From: Lasioglossum baleicum
Lineage: Eukaryota > Arthropoda > Insecta > Hymenoptera > Halictidae
NCBI RefSeq assembly: GCF_051020765.1
Contig: NC_134934.1
Location: 10,864,001-10,928,000, forward strand
DNA length: 64,000 bases
Direction: 5' to 3'
Shown here in pieces: positions 47,314-59,684 of the stretch. The position numbers and the translations under genes are program-made. The notes under the pieces are model-generated. The model saw nothing but the letters and a program-made list of their open reading frames with translations, did not search any database and had not been told where the DNA came from. The first letter of the stretch is position 1. The number at the start of each line of letters is the position of its first letter.

Positions 47314-47515
47314 TAGTGAGTCACGACAGTATTCGAACGCCCTTTAAAACAGAATAACTTTTTTATAATTGTACCAAACGACCTGATTTTTTAAAAATCA
47401 ATTAGAATCATTGGTTTACGAAATGATATGCAAAAAAGATTTCCTAAAAATTATAATTTACAAGGTTACGTGCAAGAATAAAAAAGGCATTTTTTAAAAA
47501 TTTTATATTTGGGCA
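47314..47515 (+). mobile_element. Single arm of the 31.6 kb foldback family
   Basis: TAGTGAGTCACGACAGTATT, ACCAAACGACCTGATTTTTT and ATATGCAAAAAAGATTTCC match one arm of 31583-31988 over about 200 bp. In its last part it follows the right arm (AAGAATAAAAAAGGCATTTT). No second arm follows. Confidence 0.88.
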
Positions 47516-50500
47516 CTTAATGAAAATTTAAAATATATGTTTTGAAATCGATTAACATACATGCGCGCCACAAGCGATTAAAAATGGTGAAAATCGTGTA
47601 ACAAGTAAAATGAGTTATTGTATTTCCTCAAATATATTATGTTTGTTACACTGCGTCAATTCTGTCACATATTATGTAGATATAACGGAATTTTTAGAAG
47701 CGGTTTAGTGCAAGGCGCATTGCTAGGTACTGTAATTGTGTTAGAGTAATTTCCACCGAGTTTTAATCACCAAGTTTCCTGTCCCTTGAATCGTTGTTGC
47801 CTAGATGAACGAGTCCTGCGTTGTTGTTCCCGCTTCCGGGTAAAAGTCCGCGGAAATGAATGGCGAGCTGTGGCCAATAGGTATTATTTTATCGCGAGCA
47901 GGCAGTAGACAAACACCGGTGTTAAATCTGCACTCATTAATTCGCCGGCGAAACCCTTGACCGGCTCCCAGCGCTTAATTACTCTCGAAGGACCTTATGT
48001 TAGTCCTTCGAGAGGATCTTGGGAATCCTTAATGACCACCGAAGGCCAGGAGCCTCGGCCAGGCCGCTGACTTCACCGGACCGTGATTAGAACCGAGACA
48101 TTGGTCACTTAGAATACCTGTTGAATACCTGAGATTACGAATATTACACGTTGCAGTGGAAAATGAAAAATTCCCATTGTTTTTTTGGTGTTCAAACTGT
48201 TACTCGTGTCAATTTCACACAGTTTTCCCGAAATAAGTTCTACTGTTCCGTTATTTCTAGGTAAATTTGCCCGAAACCTCGTGACTTTTATTATTTTAAT
48301 GCGGAACACAACCAAAAACCTAAGATGTAAATATTAACTGATCAATTTCAACAAAAACACTCATCGAAAAATAACTGTTTAGCTGATTGTCTCATCGATC
48401 TTTCACGCTGTGTCAATTTGACACCGAGGAACAAATTTCCAAGATCTATAACTTCGTTCAAAATGAGGAACGTCCCGAAAGAAGCATAATGAAGCGACTT
48501 CCCTGTTTCACGAAGTGTCCGGCAATCTTGTACGAAACAACACGAGTGTCGAAACATCCATAAAATCGATCGTGACATTCGTAAAGAACGCTGTCTATTT
48601 TGCATAAGCACATCCGACTCGTAAACGCGGCGACTTGTTAATCCGACCATAAAATTCGAACGTCTTCTTCTGGGACCGATGACAGTCACAATAATACGAC
48701 TCCGGTAGCAAAACCTGGTTAATTTACGACACTTTCTCAACGTCCGTCGCCTTTTCTCTTCGCGTGCTGTACAAAGACGGTAGAGAGAGGGACGAGAGAG
48801 AGAGAGAGAGAAAAAAAGGGAAAATCACCTCGATAATCGGCGAGAGCAGCATTTAATAAACGGTCGCAGGAGAAGATCGTGTTTGCGAAGGGAGTCGATA
48901 GGTATCGAGGTCGAGCAAGAATTTCTCGATTATCAACCTTGTTACAAGCCGGATAACCGGCCGGAGATAATCGAGGCGACAAAGTTGCTGGCACGTTAAT
49001 TAGTCACGCCTCCGATTAGGCGTCCCGACGATGACAGAAATTGCCCGTTGCATGGCCCCACGGTTCGCGGAATAGGCGTGATACGATTACCGTAATCGTC
49101 GGCGATTACGCTCGCGAGAGAGGGGCGAGACGAACCAACTACACACTGTTAGCAAAATCTCTCTCTGTCTTTTTCTCTCGCCGATTACGCTCGGAACGAG
49201 AAACTAACGGCGGCAAAAAGAAAAATACAAGGAACCGGATAAAACCGTGTGCCGCGGCGGCGGCGGCATCGGATATTTCAATTAGTTGTTGGTAATTAGG
49301 TGCACGAGGTGGTCGCGATTGCTCGCTATCGTGTCACAAAGCGCCAAGTGTCGTGGCGAATGCTCTCGCCGACCTCCGCACCCCGTGAACGATTCCTCTG
49401 ATAAATTGCTGCAGTTCAAATATTTAACGTGGCCGCGCGCACGCTCGACGAAGAACGAGCATTCATTAACATCCGCAGCTCGGCCATGAAATCGCCGTGC
49501 GTGATTATTAAAATTTGGTTCCCGGTTGATGTAGGGGCAGCCTCGCTGCTGAACCACCCTTCGACTGAATCCGATTGCAATGCTGCACGATCTATTTCTT
49601 TTTTTCGGTGAGAGGAATAATCTCTAATATCCGTGAAAGGATAATGCGATATTGTTTCTTAGCGGAGACGCACGCGTCTTGCCGCAGTTCTGGTGAAGTG
49701 TGAGGAATGGAGTGTAAAAACGCTGCTTCACCTTTATTGAGAAAATCGCACAGATCGAAAGTATGAAACCAACAGAAAATCGATAATGATATAAACGTGA
49801 ATTGGAAGCGAAATAAGTATACAACGACTTGCTGTAAAAGAAGATAGCGGAGGGATCGAGGCAGATGGCAGAGGGCCGAAGTAATCTGAACAATTCTAGG
49901 CCTAACACGGGACATTGCAATGCGCATTGGCGCATCACTAGGGAATCATCTCGCGTCTTCGATTTATCTGTCCGTGGGCCGATTTATCTGTGTGTGCACC
50001 CGGGCCCCGACTCATTACGGTGAGTCACGACTAGCTTGACTCCCTTAATCGAAGGTTAAATCGTGCCGCATGGCTCGACCGCTCGATGTCTGTATTTTAT
50101 TAACACTCCGTGAGCGCTGTTCGAGGCGAGAGAAAGAAGAGAGCCGAAGAGTATGCGTGCGCCTCCATGCGAGATGATCGTGTACAGGCTAGAGAGCCTG
50201 CGGACAATAGATAACAGCTCTCGGATCTTTCTAGAGCAATTTTACTGGCTCTGTGGGGGCTCTACCGAGTTCCCAGGTTACCAAGATCGGAGATTCATCG
50301 AGTCCCAGCTTCTTCCGGAGTAATTTAAATTATCTACAACAAGCTCGTTTTAACTATTTCATTCTATTAACCTCCAATGCGTGTTCGTTTCAAGATGAGA
50401 GAAGGAGGAATCGTGCTGATCACGTGCAAGAACGATTCCGGTCCGTGTCACCAGCGATTATTGCTTCGCCAACGATTATAGATCGTCCTGTGGTATTTTC

Positions 50501-51690
50501 TATCGCGTCTTGACGATTCCCGGAGATTTATCGCGCTGCCATAAATATCAAACTCTCCTCGATCCGATCCTCTAATTGCTGTTTGCCGACATCCCTGGCT
50601 GCTGGTGCCCCCCGACAGCCGGACAAGACCGTTTTATTCCAATTTTTTCCGACTACCCTTTGATTTACCGAGGTTGTTGGGCATGTTACAGCTAGCGCGT
50701 TCGGGTTACGGTTCAAAATTTTGTCTACGAACAAGACAGACTTCCGTCTGGCAGGAGTATCAGAATTGTTGGTGAATTGTTGTTAATTTAACACAGCAAG
50801 TTTAATATTGAAACGACTTTTTAAAATGAGTCCAGATAGAGTCTGATAGAGTATCATACGATTTTTTAATTATCCACAGTATTCAACGACGGAGCGCTTA
50901 CTTACCAAAGGGAATCTTCAATACCAATCGTCTATAAAACAATCGGTAACCGATCTGACAAGCATAAGGGCCCTCGTATAGGGTCCTGTTCGATGATCGG
51001 TAACCTATCCTCCGTTCCCAAACCTTTCAATATCTGTTCCTCTCACCAGATCGTGCTGCAGGTCCACGGGGCCCGTCATTCCCCGATCACTCTCTGCCTT
51101 ATCGGCCCGTAGTTAGCTCGAACGAAGTGTAATCGGGCCCAGGGGGCTCGGGGCCAGCCGGGAAACCGGTTTTGCGGCGGGCGTGCACAGATCTCTCGGC
51201 GGAGATTTGAATTTCACCGCAAACAGCGGATCCTCTTCCTTCTTCGCTGGGCCTTTCTCCATCGGGTTCAGGAGAAGGCTGCCGGCCCGAGGAAAGGCGA
51301 GAGGGTAGGCCCCGGTGGCTTCCTCGAACGAACAACCACGCCGGGCCCTCCTGTATTTTCGTTCGTATTCGCCCGCGGTTTTACGCGTCTCCGAACGATT
51401 ACACGGTTCTCGACCGGCGGATTTTCTGACGGGCCCTGACCTGAAGACTCTATCTCTTCGGGGATTTATTATAATCGGGCCCCGCGTGCGAGATATAATT
51501 TCCTTGGCGCAACAGAGCCAGCCAGTTAACTGTACTCTTGACGATTTTTTCGCCGGGATGAGTCCTCGTTGCTGAAACGAGCTGCACTTCGGCCTTTCGC
51601 GCGACGCGTTGCACTCGTGCACTGTTGCATTCATGCGTTTCTGTACGTATGCTGACGATGGTCCCGGATTTTTTCTCTGGATCTATGTAT
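47516..51690. other. Gene-free interval
   Basis: Contains a perfect hairpin at 47982-48014, a GA tract at about 48781-48820, and CpG-rich blocks at 48840-49330, 50380-50720 and 51050-51580. Block 48990-49310 has GTTAATTAGTC, CAATTAGTTG and GGTAATTAGG. No coding exon recognised. Confidence 0.4.
47982..48014 (+). repeat. Perfect 12-bp hairpin
   Basis: CTCTCGAAGGAC and GTCCTTCGAGAG flank a 9-base loop. It is too short for a pre-miRNA; its role is unknown. Confidence 0.6.
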
Positions 51691-52351
51691 AGACCGCGAA
51701 TTTGTAAAATGAATGCCGGTGTAGAACATGTATTCTCATGAATATTTGTAGCACTTTCAGTTTTCGTTGACTGGACAACGTCTTTTTGTACAGCGAATAC
51801 ATTTTTGTAAAAGCATTAGAAGAATTTAAAAATACTGTTATATTATTTTCAACCTGTTGAACATGTTAACACATTACCGACCGGTGATTATTGCATCATT
51901 TTGAAAAATCTATGGTATACGGCTAAACACTTTCTAATGGAATCTTCAATAGCAACAGCAATTTTCATTGTGAACTAACAAGTTACCCTCAATAACGTCA
52001 TCTAATAGTTTCATTTAAGATTGCAATGTAAAAGCAAATTTCTATGCTTTCTTTTGGTACAGCACAATTATTGAAAATCCTATTAACAGGCTTCCGGTAG
52101 ATAAAGTGTTAAGAAAGAAAATAAATTTGTATATCGCTCCAGTTTGTTGCAATTCCGGTGAAAATGTTTTATTTTCTCTGTATTCTATAAATTGTAAAAA
52201 GCTCAAGTGTTGTGTGTGTGTGTGAACGATTTGAATTTGATTCGATGTGCACAATGTGAAAAAGAGTACATAGAATAAGAATGATCTTGGTCGTGAAAGA
52301 GATGTCTCCATTTATACGAATGAAAATTGCTTCGAGTGCCAAAGGGTTAAT
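51690..52351 (+). mobile_element. Dispersed family B copy, split by a TTAA element
   Basis: Starts TAGACCGCGAATTTGTAAAA (TA plus a GACYGCG end). It continues AGCATTAGAAGAATTTAAAA and TTTTCAACCTGTTGAACATG, and is then interrupted at TTAA (51866). It resumes at 52109 with GAAAGAAAATAAATTTGTAT and CTCCAGTTTGTTGCAATTCC, ending CTTCGAGTGCCAAAGGGTTA. The flanks join exactly where the 40.8 kb copy is continuous. Confidence 0.75.
51866..52112. mobile_element. TTAA-flanked MITE nested in family B
   Basis: TTAA at 51866-51869 and 52109-52112 bounds 239 bp. The left end CACATTACCGACCGG is mirrored by CCGGTAGATAAAGTG at the right (about 12 of 15 match). The matching site at 40.9 kb reads GTTGAGATGTTTAAGATAG and lacks the insert. 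It is a piggyBac-type non-autonomous element inserted after family B spread. Confidence 0.82.
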
Positions 52352-55300
52352 TTTAGGAGTTGATACGTCGTTTCGGGTTTGCCACGGAGCAGAGATTTTG
52401 CAGCGAGAAGAAGGGTTTCAGGTTGTGGCTCGATGCAACAGACACGTTCTTAAAATCTCACACGCGACAGGTGCTCCGACGGGCACGCTGGGAGGGCCGA
52501 CGCGTCCTCGAAATTCGGGTTCTCACACGTTTCGAGCATGCGCTCGTTAATCAACCGTGCGGCCCTTCGGGTAACCTCCTTGCAGCTGATCCTGCGACGA
52601 GAACCTACTTACTTAAACGGTCGTCGTCGTCTCTGTGTCTCAGCGATTCGAGCCACTGCTTCGATCAATCCGTGGACCACATGTCAACCGTATAATCTTG
52701 CGTGTCTTTCCAACCCGATGAGCCGCGTATCAAGTACGCCTATATAATTAATCTATCTTTTTGTCCCTCTTTGAATAGGCGATAGCACTCGCCGGAACGG
52801 AATGTCGAGTCTTTTCGGTCGGTTTGCAAGACGAATGGGATAACGATCTCCGTCGGATTCGTTCGTTCGACTTGTAGCGTTTCGAACGATCCAGGTTTAC
52901 CGGGTTCATCCACAGTTTTCCAGTTCTGAAGAAGCATTTCACCGGTTCAACTGGTCGTTCTCTGTTCTATCGGAAGATTATCATTCTACAGACAATTTCC
53001 CATTGCCTTGAAACTGTCGTTCGAAAAGTGTGCTACAAGTTTTCGAAACGCAAGGCGAAAATTTCGAAGAATTCATCGTTCAATTTCTTCGTACAGTCGT
53101 AAAATTGTGGCCTGGAAAAGTGTGTTAAAACTTTTAGCCGCGAACACAGAATCCACTGAAAATCGTACAAAATCTTGATGAATTTCTCGAGAACAAAATT
53201 CGTCGGGATCACATTTTCGAAGGTAGCGAACTTGTTCAGGATTTCTGTTTCCCGCGAACAAACGCTGAGCACAGTTTCCGTCGAAAATGGATTAGCAATT
53301 TGTATACGAATCCCATCGCTGGGTGCACGCTAACAAAACAGAACCGCAACAATATTCCTCATTATCCGAAGCTATCGGACTTGGAGGTATCGTGAAACGC
53401 AAAACACAGGGGCCGGTTGGCTCTGTCGGTTTGAAAATGGAAGTAGCTTATGGAACAAAGTTCGGAACCGTGGCCCCTGTAACCTCGAGGAGTTAACCGT
53501 GTAGCTCCTCTCGCACCCTCGACGCCAAATCTCTCTCTCTCTTTCTTGACGACGACGACGACGACGACGACGACAATGACGACGACGGTGCAGCAACGAG
53601 GCAAGTTTAATCTCCGCATAATCGTGCCTGGAAGAGGCCGAGCAGGTAGCCGAGGAGTGGGGGAAACGGCCCAGAGAGTTGGGTCCGGTAGTGGTCGTCG
53701 GCCCCTGGTGAGACCTACCTTTCCTCTTCTTCCCAGCCTGGTCCTACTCTCGTGGAGGGTCGTAGGAGGCCCGTGTAGAGTGGGACCTCAGTTGCCTCGG
53801 AGGAACATGCGGCGCGGAGGTGAAGGGAGAGGACGGGAGCCAGCTAGAGGTAGCGATGGCAGTCCTCTGCGCCGAGTTCTCTGATGATGAAGCATAGTTC
53901 TTCGTTGTTATGAATTGAGGTAGCGCGGAGAATCTTCTGGTACCAGTTGGTAAAGTCTTCTCGAACTCGAAAAGATTAAACACAGGCTCCAGAGCAGTTG
54001 TAACGTTTCTTTAGAGGATCGGGTAAAGCTCTACGATGTTGCACGTTGAGAATCGTCGAGATAGATTCTTCAATTCAATGATCACTAGTCTAGATCGGTG
54101 GTAGATCTCAAGTTGCAGGATATATAATTAAGAGAAATCTTCTGGGGTCCTCTGAAATGTCTTCATTCCTCGCAAATCGATGTCCGCCATGGCCAACATG
54201 GTCCTAGAACGAAACGAGACCACCGTCCGGCTGCTGGTTAGCAGTCGTGGGCCTCGTGGAAACCATTCGTTGGCTCCCAAAGCTCCGGTGACGCGTATCG
54301 CGTGTCACCGCGCCAGTTTCCAACTACTTCGTCGATCGAGGGATCGATCGAAAGGGCTGCTGCCATGGTTTTTACGAGGCTCTCGGATCTATCGCGATTC
54401 TCCTCGGCCCCGTAGCTAGCAGACTCGCATCGAAACTATGCACCGCCGCTACGGCAACGGGCAAAACATCTAACAAAGTAACCGAGGAATGCTGCAATGT
54501 TTTAATCAGCGCGTGCTGATCTCTTTCAGCTACCCTTTCGTTACGGTGGCGTTGCCTCGCAGCGGTTGCACAGTGTTGGAAAATTGCAGCAGCCAGCATG
54601 GTGGAAAGGTGGTGGTGTTAGCGTGCGAGGTTTTGATTTTGTTGGGAACCGGTTTCAGGCCTCAGATGTAATAATGTTATTAAAATAATATTGTTGCCTG
54701 TTGTTAGAAAGAGGATGTTATCAAATTATGGCAACTGGTTTGAAGCAGTAGACTAGAGTGGATATAGTTATCATGATTTTCATTTAATTTAAATCGGGTG
54801 AAACGAGTCACTAAATTTTTAACACATTGAATATTCTAACCATAAAATAATATTCCTGATGAACATATGTGCCTATAATTGCGCAATTTTTCGATTTCTC
54901 CGCTGATTCTGGAACTTTCGAAACCTTTCCTGATAAAGTTTTATTCATTTCCTAACATTTCCAGCTTTCTGACAAAATTTTGCTGATTTTCGTCCCGTTC
55001 TTTGAATCTTTCCATTTGAATCTGTGACTGTTTCGGTAAAATGAGATGTACAAAAACACTATGAAGCATTAGAGTCATAGTAGAGAATAGTCAGGAACCA
55101 TTCGAGCATACAGATATTCTTTCTCTCCGGCTGACGGAAGCATGGGAAAGCATCTCCAGCGCACAGTTCCAGAAAGAAAGGCACTCGGAAAGTTTCATGC
55201 ACGTCGATCGGGGTTCCAGCAGCCAGATTACGAGAGGGCCCGATTTTTAAACAGCGGCCGCGACGAGCAGGAAACGTTCGAGCGACAATTGCCTGTAAAT

Positions 55301-55880
55301 ACGGCACTTTAAGCTCGCGCGCATATACTATCACGGCGGAGGGGGAGGAGGAAGTTCGCGTAAGAAAGTTTCCATGGAACGACCGTCGCCGCGAAATGAG
55401 TGACTGAGCGTGTGCGCGTACACGCGGGGGTGTATTGTGAACGGCTCCCAAGAAATCGGATACTTCGCGGAATGATAAAGTCACTCGACACGCTCCCGGG
55501 GAAGTGCGTCGGGTAATAATCTGCTACCTTCTCTCTCTCTCCTTTGTTATATCCGAGAGTAGCTGTACTCGTTGCAGAGGCAGTCAATATCACGGGGAAA
55601 CTGTAGACTTGTATGTAATAATAGTTGGAACACACCACCCTTGCTCCCGTGGAGTCTAGTCATCGTGCGAAACTACACTGAAAAAGGACGCGAAAGGCGA
55701 TATTCGCAATGGAAATGTGTTTCAATATATCACGCGCGAATTCCCATTTTCAATTCACTGAAATTATTTAATAAAATTGTTTTATATTCGGTGCGATGTG
55801 TAAGGTATAGATAAGAACTTAATATTATAGTAAAATTATTCAACAACATGTTTGTTATAAGCTGTTGCTTATAATTTCAG
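52352..55880. other. Gene-free interval
   Basis: CpG-rich blocks around 52370-52700 and 53600-53880, a (GAC)n tract, then AT-rich sequence. No coding exon recognised. Confidence 0.4.
53548..53586 (+). repeat. (GAC)n microsatellite
   Basis: About nine GAC units, one AAT interruption, then three or four more. It opens a poly-Thr or poly-Val frame that is an artefact. Confidence 0.92.
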
Positions 55881-56087
55881 TTCACCAAGGTGATAATGGC
55901 ACTGTACAAATTTTGAACGTAAAGAAAATTAAAACGTTTAAACAATTGGAAAGTTGTATGTCTTGCGGAGGTGTTAACCATTTGATTTTTATTTGGAAGC
56001 ATCGTGTAGAGGGCTTCATTTCATTTCTCTGCTGTTTTATGGACTGCAATTTGCCGTACACAATGTTTCGCAAACATTCAAATTTAG
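55881..56087 (+). other. Possible internal exon, weak
   Basis: A frame of about 69 codons is bounded by an acceptor-like TATAATTTCAG (to 55880) and a donor-like TTTAG|GTAAAG. The translation is Cys/Phe-rich (CMSCGG, FLCCFMDC) with no domain I know, and lies in AT-rich sequence. It may be a non-coding RNA exon, a transposon remnant, or chance. Confidence is low. Confidence 0.15.
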
Positions 56088-56599
56088 GTAAAGCCCCGGC
56101 ACCATAAAATTGTATTATGAACAGCCATATGAAGTCTGTAATAACCGTGCTTCTAAAACGCGTTGAATCTTGCTCATCCGCGTCATCATTATCCTCATTA
56201 TCATAGACGATAGTTACACACAGACAGCAGAATTTTATGCGTTTATAACAAATTGGATCCAGTAATTGCTAGCGGACTTAATATTCCCGTCTGCCTGGGA
56301 ACGGCGTTTGTTGAGGCAGCTCGCTTCCGATTCGTGTTTTCGCAAACTGTTACTCGCGTAAAATGTTACGTAAAAAGTGTTAGTTAAAAAATGTTATTTA
56401 CAAAAATTTAATGGCTACGAACAATTTTAAATTGAACAAAGCATTGGCAGTTTTTAAGATATTAAACATTAACTAGTTATAGATAAAAAGTTTACGCTAA
56501 ATTCATATGATCCCATTTCTTTTTAAATGGACATTTACAACGCTTTCAAAATAAACGGGCCATATATCAATGTCATATCTATGAAATAAATAGAAATCG

Positions 56600-56672
56600 T
56601 ATAGAACGAAATTACTTTAGGTCGGAAGAAACGGTTAATTTTCGAGTGAAGATAGCTCCGAGTACAATGAAA
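56600..56672 (+). repeat. Dispersed family B, 3' fragment
   Basis: TTACTTTAGGTCGGAAGAAA, GTTAATTTTCGAGTGAAGAT and AGCTCCGAGTACAATG match the end of the 41.1 kb copy. Confidence 0.7.
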
Positions 56673-59587
56673 AATTGCAAGGCATATTAACAACTATCTC
56701 AGACTACAAAGAAGGGATTAGGGTAATTAGGAACTCGTGAAGGACCTAATAGCAGCGTCCCAGTACACGATATTGCTTTCATCCCTGTTCAAGTTGCGGT
56801 TTTAGCGACTTCCGAAGGGAGGGACAGCGGTCGCGATACGGAAGCGACATGCCAGACGTCCGGGACCGTGTGTCCGAGTCTCCGGTGACCCTTTGACGAG
56901 CCATTTCTTGTCCAAGAGAACGGCTGTCCCCGTTTGTCGCGAGACATTGGCAAAGTGGGCTATTTGGTGGAACCTCGGCTCAGTTTTTACGAAATGCCAT
57001 TCGAGTTGCTCGTCCATTAACGTTGACCATGCTCGCCGGAGCCTCGGCCCCGCATAAATCACGGGGCAAGGGACGCCGCCGCTAGATACTACTCGGTAAC
57101 GAGCAATTAGCAATGAGCCGACCTAGCTGGCAATTATCTCTACGCACCGACAAACTTTCGGACGCCGAAAACGGGCGACGACTGCGCGGACACGCTGCAA
57201 TTAGGTTCGTCTGCTTTCCCTCCCCCTACCTTTGGCTCCACGTTGCGTCCACGATTTTCAACTTTCGAAATCGTCGAGGTCTCCGAAGCGAACGTGACTT
57301 TTGCGAATTTTTCTGGGAAAATTGCTGCGTCCATTCTGCCGAACGAGCACATTGTTTGAAAGTCCATACATACGTTGCAGTGACAGTATTTTTTCCAGGC
57401 GCTATTTTCTGAAAAATTATGATTTCGACTAGTAGATAGACCAAGGATTTCATGAATATTTCGTTTTTATTTCCTGGAAAATTGGTGGATTCGAGAGAAA
57501 TCGTATTTTGGATGACTATTGCATCGTCGAGAATGAATTTTGTTGAGCACTTACCACGGGCACGAGAATTTCCATAAATTGACGAATGTCCCAGCGAAGG
57601 GTTGAAAGACGGAGAACAGTTATTCTGATTTAGGGTAGAATAGCGCCCTACAGAATCCCCCATGCCTCAAACAGCGGCTAAGTATGGGAAAGCCATTACC
57701 GGAGGTGAATGAGTCACTTAAATTGCACCATCGTCGTATAATTGATTTATTAGACTAAGTCTGCTAACAACTGCCAGTATTATCGGTGAATACCATCGAG
57801 ACAAGTTCATTCTACTCTTCGGAACATAAGAAAATATTTCTCTCAATCGTTTATTAGTCGAATAAATTATAATACTACATTCTATATCGACGCGAAGAAG
57901 TTTGGAACTTCGAATATTCTGAACGATTAGAAAAACAAAATGCTTGTGAACAGAACGTAGAAACGAACTGGAGCACATGTTCACATCCTGTCGTTGTAAG
58001 ATCGTCGGTGATTGACGGGAAAATATGAAACTCTGTCGCAGTGGTCGTTCAATTAACGGTCCGAGAAAGAAGGAATGTTTAGAACGCGAGGTATACTTCT
58101 TTTTCACTGCGGAGCGACCGGCCCGAGAACGTTTGCAACTCTCATATTCGTTAATTGGCTGAAATCGATTACTCGTTGGTCAATCGTTTGTCGTTCGACG
58201 GCCTCGAAGTGCTCGGGAACAGGATAGTTCGCTCTTAAAAACAGCAGAAATCTCATTCCGACGATCCAACACGAACTGAAACCAATCCAGAGCTTCCTTA
58301 TGAATGATCACAAACAAACCGAAGACTGTTTTAGAAAATGAAGTGGCTAATAGAACCATTAAAAATATCGTAGGTGAAACATAATCTACTTGATCCGCAA
58401 CCTTCCGAAGCCTCTCCTCTCCCAAAACAAAGCAAAGCCAATCCAGATCTGCTGAATGGCAACAACGACGGACCCAAGGTCTCAGCCATCAAAACATCAA
58501 TCTCCCAGCGTGCGCATCGCGCGCATACGTAAACACAGGAACAGTTCATCGAACGATTCGTCCGAAGGTTCAGGATGCGGTGTATCAGAACGAAAGAGGA
58601 TCGGAATAGTCGGTCAGCTCTCGTAGGAGGTCGAGGTGCCTCGAGTCTAGGATCCGAGCAGATTTTTCCGCTCGCAGCATCCACGAGCAACGGTCCGGTT
58701 CGGTGCACGTGTATGCGTGTGTGTATGAGGGGACCGCGTTCCCCCACTCTTCGCGATCGGAGCCCTGTTGCTCGGGCAGACACGCTGGGCCCTGGCCGTG
58801 CCTCGTTTCGCCTAACTCGCCTGTCGGTGCTCCCGGAGTTATCCCGAAGCGGCCTTAGAAGAGATAGGGCCCGGCCAGGCCAGGCCACGGAGGTGGGTTC
58901 CAGCCAACAATGACGCCCAGTTCAACTCGGCGAGTCGCCACTCTTCGTGCTCTCTTGCGGACGCCGCGGGTCCGTCTGGCTACGACCCGAAACTTCTGAG
59001 CTTGCGAAACAGGTGTCATCTACACCATAAACATCGCCCCCTCGTTCGTCGACTATTCCTCGTCCTCGGAAAAAGCTTGATAGATCATCGGGAAGTCCCG
59101 GAAAGAACTCGCGAGAGTTACAGGGAAGAGAAACATCATCAAAGGTTCCTGGTTCACGACATTTCGAGTAAAAAGCGTCCTTCGACCCCGAAGAGGATAT
59201 CGATCGAGAGATCTTGTCGAAGAACAGTGTCTCTCGACTTGAGAAGGATTTATTCAGTTTGCAGCGAGTGCTATGTGAAACCGTCGCGCGTGTTTTCGGT
59301 GCGACGACTAGTGACAGGCAGATGATCAGGTGAACGAAGATGTGCGAGTGCGGTGACGAGTGCGCCGAGGACACGATGAGGCTCGCGGGACATTGCTGTC
59401 TGTGAGCATCGTCGGAAATCCCTACCTTGTGTCTGTTCTTCTTCTTGTTGTTTTTTCGGTCGTGGTAACTGGTCTATAGTCATTCGGTGGATTGTGCGCG
59501 CCAAAAAGAAAGCAGCGCTCGCTCGCGCGAGGCCAGCCGTGTGAACGGAGGAAAATTCTGGCCGATAACAAGCCTCGAGCGCCTGAG
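56673..59587. other. Gene-free up to the candidate exon
   Basis: CpG-rich blocks at 56800-57250 and 58570-59400. The last lies directly upstream of the ATG at 59588 and is the natural place for its promoter and 5' UTR. No other exon recognised. Confidence 0.4.
59254..59259 (+). promoter_or_regulatory. Possible initiator (TCAGTT) upstream of the 59.6 kb exon
   Basis: TCAGTT fits the arthropod initiator consensus and lies about 330 bases before the ATG at 59588. I see no matching DPE at the expected distance and no TATA box at -30, so this is only a candidate start site. The intervening sequence would be 5' UTR; it contains upstream ATGs. Confidence 0.15.
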
Positions 59588-59678
59588 ATGGCCACCCTCG
59601 GCCTCTCCAAGGTCTTCATACTGGACAAGTACTTCACGGAGCTGCAGAAGTTCTGGGAGACCGAGAAGAAGCTACAAG
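59588..59678 (+). CDS. Candidate short first coding exon (30 residues), ends at splice donor
   Basis: The ATG has G at -3 and GCC after it (GAGATGGCC), a good initiation context. Thirty codons follow, beginning MATLGLSKVFILDKY and ending KFWETEKKLQ, with an amphipathic helix or coiled-coil start over the last 20 residues. The exon stops at AAG|GTACGC, leaving one base of the next codon (phase 1). Beyond the donor the sequence becomes a (CT)n tract, as in an intron. GC-rich third positions and the aromatic/hydrophobic spacing look coding. The family is not recognised. The LQKFW segment loosely recalls the tryptophan-containing N-terminal helix of Cut/CUX-type homeodomain proteins, but that is from memory and too short to rely on. 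The phase matches the exon ending at 21305, so they may be alternative starts of one gene lying further right. Confidence 0.6.
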
Positions 59679-59684
59679 GTACGC
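59676..59684 (+). promoter_or_regulatory. 5' splice donor
   Basis: AAG|GTACGC: the exonic bases match the donor consensus well and the intronic side moderately. It lies exactly where the coding-like sequence stops and a pyrimidine microsatellite starts. Confidence 0.5.

Noticed and set aside
55881..56087. A new Cys-rich peptide gene
   Set aside because: Splice-like edges are present, but there is no start codon context, family or second exon. Kept only as a weak exon candidate.
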